Part shown: positions 57,991 through 64,000 of the stretch, in pieces
Layout: every line of letters starts with the position of its first letter
Numbering within the stretch: position 1 is the stretch's first letter
DNA from: Shinella sumterensis
GTDB lineage: Bacteria; Pseudomonadota; Alphaproteobacteria; Rhizobiales; Rhizobiaceae
Length of the DNA stretch: 64,000 bases
NCBI RefSeq assembly: GCF_004514425.2
Contig: NZ_MYFN02000002.1
Location: forward strand, 599,495 to 663,494
Reading direction: 5' to 3'
The notes under the pieces: generated by a model
The model's input: the letters and a program-made list of their open reading frames with translations, nothing else
Told to the model about the DNA's origin: nothing
Databases searched by the model: none
Position numbers and translations under genes: made by a program

Positions 57991-58977
57991 ATGAAGGATA
58001 GACAGTTCGGGCGCACGGGCCGCGTGGTCTCGGAGATCGGGTTCGGAGCCTGGGCCATCGGTGGCGCCTGGGGGGACGTTTCGGAGGAGGAGGCGCGGGG
58101 CGCGTTGCATGCGGCGCTCGATGCCGGCACGACCTTCATCGATACGGCCGACGTCTATGGCGACGGCCGCTCGGAGCGCATCATCGCGGACGTGCTGAAG
58201 GCGCGCGGCGGCGAGCGGCCCTATGTGGCGACCAAGGCCGGGCGTCGCGCCGTGCCCCATGTCGCGGACGAATATAACCGCAAGAACCTGACCGCCTTTG
58301 TCGACCGTTCGCTGCAGAACCTTTCGACGGATTGCCTCGATCTCGTACAGCTGCATTGCCCGCCGACCGAGGTCTATTACCGACCCGAGGTGTTCGGCAT
58401 CCTCGACGACCTCGTGCAGGCGGGCAAGATCCGCAATTACGGCGTCTCGGTCGAGAAGGTCGAGGAAGCGCTGAAGGCGATCGAATATCCCGGCGTCGTC
58501 TCGGTGCAGATCATCTACAACATCTTCCGCCAGCGCCCGGCCGGCCTGTTCTTCCGCGAGGCGAAGGCGAGGGACGTGGCCGTCATCGTGCGCGTACCGC
58601 TCGCCTCGGGCCTGCTGACGGGCAAGATGAACGCCGCCACGCAGTTCGCAGCCGACGACCATCGTGCCTTCAACCGGAACGGCGAGGCCTTCGACAAGGG
58701 CGAGACCTTCTCGGGCGTGCCCTATGATGTTGCGCTGGACGCCGTCGAGGCGGTGCGCAAGCTGGTGCCCGACAATGTCACGATGGCGCAGTTCGCCTTG
58801 CGCTGGATTCTCATGGAGGAGGCGGTGAGCGTGGTCATTCCGGGCGCGAAGAACGCCGCCCAGGCGAAGACCAACAGTGCGGCGAGCGACGCGGCGGCGC
58901 TGCCGGCCGGGACGATGGAGGCGCTGCGTGCGCTCTATCGCGAGCGGATTGCGCCGCACGTGCACCAGCTCTGGTAG
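57991..58977 (+). CDS. aldo/keto reductase
   Basis: A 328-residue TIM-barrel AKR: FGRTGRVVSEIGFGAWAIGGAWG at the N-terminus, the catalytic Asp-Tyr in FIDTADVYGDGRSER (near 50-55), Lys in VATKAGRR (near 79), and His in LVQLHCPP (near 113). The SVVIPGAKNAAQAKTN segment near 285 binds NADPH. It reduces aldehydes or ketones; the substrate is unknown. It stands alone, 212 bases after the SDR gene, with a GAGGAGAG site. Confidence 0.87.
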   Translation: MKDRQFGRTGRVVSEIGFGAWAIGGAWGDVSEEEARGALHAALDAGTTFIDTADVYGDGRSERIIADVLKARGGERPYVATKAGRRAVPHVADEYNRKNLTAFVDRSLQNLSTDCLDLVQLHCPPTEVYYRPEVFGILDDLVQAGKIRNYGVSVEKVEEALKAIEYPGVVSVQIIYNIFRQRPAGLFFREAKARDVAVIVRVPLASGLLTGKMNAATQFAADDHRAFNRNGEAFDKGETFSGVPYDVALDAVEAVRKLVPDNVTMAQFALRWILMEEAVSVVIPGAKNAAQAKTNSAASDAAALPAGTMEALRALYRERIAPHVHQLW

Positions 58978-59046
58978 GCATCGGGCAAGTCGGGCGGCGG
59001 CCGGAGAGCGCCGCTGCCTGACCTGCTCCGCCGGTCCTGATGCGGC

Positions 59047-59244
59047 TCAGAAGTTGAGGAACTGCCTGGGGTCCTGCCGCGCGCGCATCAGGAGGTCGAG
59101 CTCCCGCTTGGACGGGCCGAACTTTTCGAAAAGCCGTTCGGCTTCCGTGTGCGAAAGCCCGTAGGCCGTTCGAAAACTGTCGAGTGTATAGCGTTCTCCC
59201 GAAAGCCGCCGGTGATCGGGAAAGAGTTTAGACTGTTCCTGCAT
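59047..59244 (-). CDS. 65-residue small protein, function unknown
   Basis: The start is chosen at 59244, giving a compact polar helical protein (QEQSKLFPDHRRLSGERYTLDSFRTAYGLSHTEAERLFEKFGPSKRELDLLMRARQDP). The codons after the Met look protein-like, while the open frame upstream does not. The ribosome site is weak. A segment GLSHTEAERLFEKFGPSKRELDLLM looks like a short helix-turn-helix or two-helix module. No family named. Confidence 0.55.
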   Translation of the reverse strand: MQEQSKLFPDHRRLSGERYTLDSFRTAYGLSHTEAERLFEKFGPSKRELDLLMRARQDPRQFLNF

Positions 59245-59733
59245 TTGCCATCGTGCCCAAACAAGGTTGCGTGCCCTTTCAACCGGTTGGGGCAGCGATT
59301 GTTCCGGGCGTCCGTCGCAAAATCGCGGGCCGATACGGGGCGCGTGGCCGCACGGCGAAAGGTTGCCGCGCCGCATCGCGATTCGGCCGCAATCGGACCG
59401 GGCGATTGCCGCATGAACCGTCGCCTCGTGACGGGCCCCGATCGCACGACGGCCGCCGCCGAGCGGCGCCATTGCCCGCGGCGCTCGGCGCAGCGGCCCG
59501 GATTCTTCGCTGAACGGACGCCGTGTAAGGCCCTTAAGGGTGATTTCCCGTGAACGAATATGCTCGCGAAAGTAGGCTTGTCCCCGTTGTCTGTTCCATG
59601 TGCCGGGTCTTTCGCGATGCGGCTTTTGCCCTATCCCGGCTGAAAGGGAACCGGTTTTTCAAACGTGTCGAGCATTGTTGACTAACTCTAGTAATTCCCT
59701 AGGCTTTTGGCAGAAACGCACAGGAGGTTGGAC
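59245..59733. other. sulfate operon upstream region
   Basis: About 490 bases without a supported gene. Near the right end, TTGACT (59678-59683) is followed by AACTCTAGTAATTCCCTAGG, with two CTAG tetramers, which are rare in such genomes. This is the best candidate for the promoter/operator of the sulfate operon. A 46-codon open frame at 59413-59553 has no protein-like composition. Confidence 0.4.
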
Positions 59734-60759
59734 ATGTCTATTTTGGTGAAACGGGTAGGGGCCTTGCTCCTGGGTGTCGGGCTGGCTTTTGGCAGCGTCA
59801 CGGCGACATGGGCGCAGACGACGCTGCTCAATGTGTCCTACGATCCGACCCGCGAACTCTACAAGGATTACAACGAGGCGTTCGCCAAGCACTGGAAGGC
59901 CGAGACTGGCGAGGATGTGACCATCCAGCAGTCGCATGGCGGCTCGGGCAAGCAGGCCCGCGCGGTGATCGACGGCCTGGAGGCCGATGTCGTGACGCTG
60001 GCGCTCGAGAGCGACATCAACGCCATCGTGGAAAAGACCGGCAAGATCAACAAGGACTGGCGCACGCGCCTGCCCAACAATTCCTCGCCCTATACCTCCA
60101 CGATCGTCTTCCTGGTGCGCAAGGGCAACCCCAAGGGCATCAAGAACTGGGGCGACCTGGTGAAGGGCGACGTGCAGATCGTGACGCCGAACCCGAAGAC
60201 CTCTGGCGGCGCGCGCTGGAACTACCTCGCCGCCTGGGCTTGGGCCAATGAGGAATTCGGCGGCGATCAGGACAAGATCAAGGCGTATATCGCCGACCTC
60301 TACAAGCGGGCGCCGGTTCTCGACACGGGTGCGCGCGGCGCGCTGACGACCTTCGCCCAGCGCCAGATCGGCGACGTTCTGCTCGCCTGGGAAAACGAGG
60401 CCTATCTGGCCGGTGCCGAGTTCGGCGCTGACGCCTTCGACATCGTCGCCCCGCCGATCTCGATCCTCGCCGAGCCGCCGGTCGCCGTGGTCGACGGCAA
60501 TGTGGATGCCAAGGGCACGCGCAAGCAGGCCGAGGCCTATCTGAACTACCTCTATTCCGAGGAAGGCCAGAACATCGCGGCCAAGCACTTCTATCGCCCG
60601 TCTAAACGCGAGGTGGTGAAGCCGGAGTTGCTGCAACAGCTTCCCGAGATTAAGCTGGTCACCATCGACGACCCGATCTTCGGCGGATGGGCCAAGGCGC
60701 AGCCCGAGCACTTCGGCGATGGCGGCGTCTTCGACCAGATCTACAAGCCGGGGAACTGA
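59734..60759 (+). CDS. sbp: sulfate ABC transporter substrate-binding protein
   Basis: A 341-residue periplasmic protein. The signal peptide covers about 1-27 ([24 protein letters not shown]). Sulfate-binding hallmarks follow: [80 protein letters not shown] and [12 protein letters not shown]. It delivers sulfate (possibly thiosulfate) to CysU-CysW-CysA. AGGAGG precedes the ATG. The first gene of a four-gene operon; cysU starts five bases after its stop. Confidence 0.94.
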   Translation: MSILVKRVGALLLGVGLAFGSVTATWAQTTLLNVSYDPTRELYKDYNEAFAKHWKAETGEDVTIQQSHGGSGKQARAVIDGLEADVVTLALESDINAIVEKTGKINKDWRTRLPNNSSPYTSTIVFLVRKGNPKGIKNWGDLVKGDVQIVTPNPKTSGGARWNYLAAWAWANEEFGGDQDKIKAYIADLYKRAPVLDTGARGALTTFAQRQIGDVLLAWENEAYLAGAEFGADAFDIVAPPISILAEPPVAVVDGNVDAKGTRKQAEAYLNYLYSEEGQNIAAKHFYRPSKREVVKPELLQQLPEIKLVTIDDPIFGGWAKAQPEHFGDGGVFDQIYKPGN

Positions 60760-60764
60760 GAACC

Positions 60765-61628
60765 TTGACGACGACTGCTGCTGCTTCCGGGCGGTGGCGA
60801 CTGAGACAACCGAGCGTCATTCCGGGTTTCGGACTGACGCTCGGTTTTTCGCTCGCCTATCTCACGCTCATCATCCTTATTCCGCTTGCCGGCCTCGTCT
60901 GGCGTTCGGCGTCCCTGTCGGGCGCTGAATTCCTCGGCATCCTTTCCGATCCCCGAACGGTCAATGCGTTGAAGGTCTCCTTCGGCACCGCCTTCATCGC
61001 GGCCATCGTCAATGTGGTCTTCGGCGTCATCGTCGCCTGGGTCATCGTGCGTTACGAGTTCCCCGGCCGGCGCATCGTCGATGCGGTCGTGGACCTGCCC
61101 TTCGCGCTGCCCACGGCGGTTGCCGGCATCGCGCTTGCCGCGCTCTACGCCCCGAACGGCTGGATCGGCCAGATCCTCAACGTCGTCGGCATCAAGGCGG
61201 CCTTCAACCCGACGGGCATCGTGATCGCGCTGGTGTTCATCGGCCTGCCCTTCGTGGTGCGCACGGTGCAGCCGGTCATGGAGGAGATCGACAGCGAGAT
61301 CGAGGAAGCCGCGGCGACGCTCGGCGCCAACCGTTTCCAGACGGTGTTCCGTGTGCTGCTGCCGGGCCTGGCGCCGGCCATCCTCACGGGGTTCGCGCTC
61401 GCCTTTGCGCGCGGTGTCGGCGAATACGGGTCCGTCATCTTCATTGCCGGCAACATTCCCTATGTGTCGGAAATCGCGCCGCTGCTCATCGTCATCCGGC
61501 TGGAGGAGTTCAGCTACGGGGCTGCGACCGCCATCGCCACGATCATGCTGGCGCTGTCCTTCGCCATGCTGCTGGTCATCAACCTCATCCAGGCGTGGAG
61601 CCGCAGGAGATACGGTCATGGCGCATAA
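60765..61628 (+). CDS. cysU: sulfate ABC transporter permease CysU (CysT)
   Basis: A 287-residue permease with six membrane helices and the binding-protein-dependent EAA loop ([37 protein letters not shown], about 168-205). The start is taken as TTG at 60765, because no ATG or GTG lies between the sbp stop and the conserved [23 protein letters not shown] segment. The only in-frame ATG lies inside sbp. The last 11 bases overlap cysW. Confidence 0.9.
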   Translation: MTTTAAASGRWRLRQPSVIPGFGLTLGFSLAYLTLIILIPLAGLVWRSASLSGAEFLGILSDPRTVNALKVSFGTAFIAAIVNVVFGVIVAWVIVRYEFPGRRIVDAVVDLPFALPTAVAGIALAALYAPNGWIGQILNVVGIKAAFNPTGIVIALVFIGLPFVVRTVQPVMEEIDSEIEEAAATLGANRFQTVFRVLLPGLAPAILTGFALAFARGVGEYGSVIFIAGNIPYVSEIAPLLIVIRLEEFSYGAATAIATIMLALSFAMLLVINLIQAWSRRRYGHGA

Positions 61629-62481
61629 GTCTTCCCGCCGCCTGCGTTCGCCCACGACGGAGGCGCCCGCCGCCCGCTACACGCTGATGGCGCTGGCCTT
61701 CCTCTTCCTGACGCTCTTCCTGCTGTTGCCGCTGGTGGCCGTGTTCATCGAGGCGTTCCGCAAGGGCACCGCGGAGTTCCTGGCGGCCTTCGGCGATCCC
61801 GATACGCTGGCCGCCATCCGGCTGACGCTGCTGGTGGCCGTCATCGCCGTGCCGCTCAACCTGGTGTTCGGCGTGGCGGCGGCCTGGGCCATCGCCAAGT
61901 TCGAGTTCAAGGGCAAGGCGTTCCTGACGACGCTGATCGATCTTCCCTTCTCGGTCTCGCCGGTCATTTCCGGCCTCGTCTATGTGCTGCTGTTCGGCGC
62001 GGGCAGCGTGCTCGGGCCCTGGCTGAAGAGCCACGGCATCGAAATCCTCTTCGCGGTGCCGGGCATCGTGCTCGCCACCATCTTCGTGACCTTCCCCTTC
62101 GTGGCGCGCGAGCTTATCCCGCTCATGCAGGAGCAGGGCACGGGCGACGAGGAGGCGGCATTGTCGCTCGGCGCGAGCGGCTGGCAGACCTTCTGGTATG
62201 TCACGCTGCCCAACATCAAGTGGGGCCTGCTCTACGGCGTGCTGCTCTGCAATGCGCGCGCGATGGGCGAGTTCGGGGCGGTCTCGGTGGTTTCGGGCCA
62301 TATCCGCGGCCTCACCAACACGATGCCGCTGCATGTGGAGATCCTCTACAACGAGTACAATTTCGTCGCCGCCTTTGCGGTGGCGTCGCTGCTCGCCGCA
62401 CTCGCGCTCGTCACGCTGATCGTCAAGACGGCGCTCGAACTTCACTACGGCGCGGAAATCGCCGCCGGCCGCAAGCATTGA
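61618..62481 (+). CDS. cysW: sulfate ABC transporter permease CysW
   Basis: A 287-residue permease with six membrane helices, starting [30 protein letters not shown], and the EAA loop in [36 protein letters not shown] (about 175-210). It pairs with CysU to form the channel. CAGGAG precedes the ATG, which lies inside the end of cysU. cysA follows after 19 bases. Confidence 0.93.
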   Translation: MAHKSSRRLRSPTTEAPAARYTLMALAFLFLTLFLLLPLVAVFIEAFRKGTAEFLAAFGDPDTLAAIRLTLLVAVIAVPLNLVFGVAAAWAIAKFEFKGKAFLTTLIDLPFSVSPVISGLVYVLLFGAGSVLGPWLKSHGIEILFAVPGIVLATIFVTFPFVARELIPLMQEQGTGDEEAALSLGASGWQTFWYVTLPNIKWGLLYGVLLCNARAMGEFGAVSVVSGHIRGLTNTMPLHVEILYNEYNFVAAFAVASLLAALALVTLIVKTALELHYGAEIAAGRKH

Positions 62482-62500
62482 TCTGAAAGGCACGCCCGCA

Positions 62501-63553
62501 ATGGACGTCAGTGTAAAAAACCTTCGCAAGGAATTCGACCGCTACCCGGCGCTGCACGATGTCTCGCTCGACATCCGCTCCGGCGAGCTGATCGCGCTTC
62601 TGGGGCCATCCGGTTCCGGCAAGACCACCCTGCTGCGCCTCATCGCCGGCCTTGAGCAGCCCACGCTCGGCAGCATCCATTTCGGCGACGAGGATGCCTC
62701 GCACAAGACCGTGCAGGAGCGCAATATCGGCTTCGTGTTCCAGCATTACGCCCTGTTCCGCCACATGACGGTGGCCGACAACATCGCCTTCGGGCTGACG
62801 GTGCGTCCGCGCGGCGAGCGGCCGCCCAAGGCGGAAATCCGTCGCCGCGTGAGCGAGCTTCTGGAGATGGTGCAGCTTTCGGGGCTTGAGAAACGCTATC
62901 CCAACCAGCTGTCCGGCGGCCAGCGCCAGCGCGTGGCGCTCGCCCGCGCCATGGCGATCGAGCCGCGCGTGCTGCTGCTCGACGAGCCGTTCGGCGCGCT
63001 CGATGCCAAGGTGCGCAAGGAGCTGCGCCGCTGGCTGCGCGAGTTCCATGACCGCACCGGCCACACCACCGTCTTCGTGACCCATGACCAGGAGGAAGCG
63101 CTGGAGCTCGCCGACCGTGTCGTGGTGATGAGCCAGGGCAAGATCGAGCAGGTCGGCTCCTCGGACGACGTCTACGACCGGCCGAATTCGCCCTTCGTCT
63201 TCTCCTTCATCGGCGACAGCGCGAGCGTGCCGGTCAGCATCGTCGACGGCTCGGTGCGGTTCCGGGGCGACGAGATCGGGGTTGCCGCGCCTGAGGGCGA
63301 TATCGTGAGCGGCGAGGCGACGCTGTTCTTCCGCCCGCAGGACGTGGCCGTCGTCACCGATCCGTCCGCACCGGCGCTGGAAGGGCGCGTCGTAACCTCC
63401 CGGCGGCTTGCCGGCACGCGCATCGCGGATCTGGATATCGGCGGGGCGGACGACCCGCTCCATGTGGAGATCGAGGTGCCGCTGGATGCGCAGGCGGCCA
63501 ATGGCACGTCGATCCGCTTCCGTCCGCTCCGCTTCAAGCTGTTTGCGAAATAA
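62501..63553 (+). CDS. cysA: sulfate ABC transporter ATP-binding protein CysA
   Basis: A 350-residue ABC ATPase: Walker [17 protein letters not shown] (about 34-49), Q-loop [14 protein letters not shown], signature [19 protein letters not shown] (about 137-155), Walker [12 protein letters not shown], and H-loop [19 protein letters not shown]-terminal TOBE-like domain (about 240-350) follows. It powers sulfate import with CysU and CysW. No T-run terminator is visible after the stop; a short GGGACCG/CGGTCCC stem lies at 63559-63580. Confidence 0.95.
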   Translation: MDVSVKNLRKEFDRYPALHDVSLDIRSGELIALLGPSGSGKTTLLRLIAGLEQPTLGSIHFGDEDASHKTVQERNIGFVFQHYALFRHMTVADNIAFGLTVRPRGERPPKAEIRRRVSELLEMVQLSGLEKRYPNQLSGGQRQRVALARAMAIEPRVLLLDEPFGALDAKVRKELRRWLREFHDRTGHTTVFVTHDQEEALELADRVVVMSQGKIEQVGSSDDVYDRPNSPFVFSFIGDSASVPVSIVDGSVRFRGDEIGVAAPEGDIVSGEATLFFRPQDVAVVTDPSAPALEGRVVTSRRLAGTRIADLDIGGADDPLHVEIEVPLDAQAANGTSIRFRPLRFKLFAK

Positions 63554-63568
63554 AGGGAGGGACCGGCC

Positions 63569-63712
63569 TCAGTCGGTCCCCGTTCCGAAGGCCTGCCGCA
63601 GCGCCTCGTCATGCGAGCGCAGGGATGGACCCTGCGCGAGCGGTATGATCAGGACGAGAACGACCAGTGTCGTGATAAAAAGCGCCCCTGGCAGCAAGAA
63701 CCTCGATTTCAC
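63569..63712 (-). CDS. 47-residue single-span membrane protein
   Basis: GTG start at 63712 with GAGG seven bases upstream. The product is KSRFLLPGALFITTLVVLVLIIPLAQ, one hydrophobic span at about residues 5-27, then a polar tail (GPSLRSHDEALRQAFGTGTD). It is divergent from the eptA-like gene, and the inverted direct-repeat element at 63755-63805 lies between them. Function unknown; it could be a partner or regulator of the transferase. Confidence 0.6.
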   Translation of the reverse strand: MKSRFLLPGALFITTLVVLVLIIPLAQGPSLRSHDEALRQAFGTGTD

Positions 63713-63754
63713 GCATCACCTCATATCTGCACGCGCCCCTTTTTCCCGCTCAAC

Positions 63755-63805
63755 CTGACAGAGGGCTGAATGGGCGGGGGCGGCATTCGTTCAGCCGTCT
63801 GTCAG
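63755..63805. promoter_or_regulatory. 16-bp inverted repeat of 11-bp-period half-sites (candidate operator)
   Basis: The left arm (63755-63770) reads CTGACAGAGGGCTGAA; the right arm (63790-63805) is its complement with one mismatch. Each arm is itself a direct repeat CTGA-N7-CTGA with an 11-bp period, like the BA14K and 50993 elements. It lies between the divergent small membrane protein and eptA-like gene, 77-127 bases before the latter. Confidence 0.5.
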
Positions 63806-63881
63806 CTTGCATGGGCAGGGAAGGCGTCAGGATGGCGGAGCGCGCATGCGCGTTTGCCGGATGGACGCGAAAGGATAGACC

Positions 63882-64000
63882 ATGCGCGAAGGAAGCGGCC
63901 GCTTCACCCTGTGGCGGCCCGAATTGGGAAGCGTCACCGTCAGCATTCTGACGGCGATTTACCTGCTGGCCCTGACGAACTGGAGCTTCTGGTCCAAGGG
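63882..64000 (+). CDS. eptA: phosphoethanolamine transferase EptA-like, N-terminal part
   Basis: The first 39 codons; the gene runs off the right edge. GAAAGGATAG precedes the ATG. The sequence REGSGRFTLWRPELGS, then a hydrophobic helix (VTVSILTAIYLLALTNWSFW), resembles the start of the lipid A phosphoethanolamine transferases, inner-membrane sulfatase-fold enzymes that give polymyxin resistance. The catalytic domain is outside the window, so the name is provisional. Confidence 0.6.
   Translation, partial: MREGSGRFTLWRPELGSVTVSILTAIYLLALTNWSFWSK

Noticed and set aside
59413-59553. 46-codon frame in the sulfate operon upstream region
   Set aside because: Arg/Ala/Pro-rich translation without hydrophobic core or ribosome site.

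Overview
The window is a high-G+C chromosomal segment from an alphaproteobacterium of the Rhizobiaceae (Sinorhizobium/Ensifer, Shinella, Agrobacterium neighbourhood). This rests on proteins I recognise as close to rhizobial ones (AatA, LsrB, LpsB, CarA/CarB, the RpoD sigma factor, a CatB-type acetyltransferase), on the tandem AbcR-type small RNAs next to an lsrB/vtlR-like LysR gene, on an alphaproteobacterial LexA box, on general-stress (EcfG-type) promoters, and on a RIME-like Rhizobiaceae intergenic repeat. There is no prophage, insertion sequence or CRISPR array; most of the window is core genome with small accessory blocks.

Layout. 1-5.5 kb: end of ilvE, small envelope proteins, an MBL hydrolase, a BA14K-like exported protein, a cold-shock protein, a DMT exporter and a periplasmic sugar dehydrogenase. 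5.6-9.3 kb: a degenerate EAL protein, aspartate aminotransferase (aatA) and a ChaA-type cation/proton antiporter. 9.4-15.8 kb: ArsR/old-yellow-enzyme operon, AbcR2 and AbcR1 sRNAs, lsrB, trxB, an Lrp regulator, lpsB and greA with a terminator in its leader. 15.8-20.8 kb: an accessory-looking block between greA and carB with a three-gene general-stress operon (CsbD-like protein plus SDR) and a two-gene, LexA-controlled radical-SAM/UdgX DNA-repair operon, closed by the RIME-like repeat.

20.8-33.5 kb: carB and carA flank an 8-kb stretch with a class D beta-lactamase divergent from an AmpR-like regulator, a zinc metallopeptidase with an EcfG promoter, a TetA-like MFS pump and a MATE pump. 33.8-45.7 kb: yqeY, dnaG, recQ, kbl-tdh threonine catabolism and rpoD (a dispersed primase/sigma macromolecular-synthesis region). 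45.8-52.7 kb: membrane alpha/beta hydrolase, branched-chain amino acid binding protein, lytic transglycosylase, several small stress-type genes, SIMPL protein and tRNA-Ile2(CAU). 52.9-59.2 kb: accessory oxidoreductases with divergent AraC and LysR regulators and a catB acetyltransferase. 59.7-63.6 kb: complete sulfate ABC transporter (sbp-cysU-cysW-cysA). 63.6-64 kb: a small membrane protein divergent from the start of an eptA-like lipid A phosphoethanolamine transferase.

The most interesting signals are regulatory: (i) a GAAC-N7-GAAC LexA box overlapping the -10 of an apparently leaderless radical-SAM/UdgX operon; (ii) three exact GGAAC-N16-CGTT promoters marking general-stress genes; (iii) a shared 11-bp-period direct repeat, GCTGAACG-N3-GCTGAACG and variants, before three envelope-related genes, suggesting one OmpR-type regulon; (iv) paired promoters and distinct palindromes at the AbcR sRNAs; (v) a terminator hairpin inside the probable greA leader.
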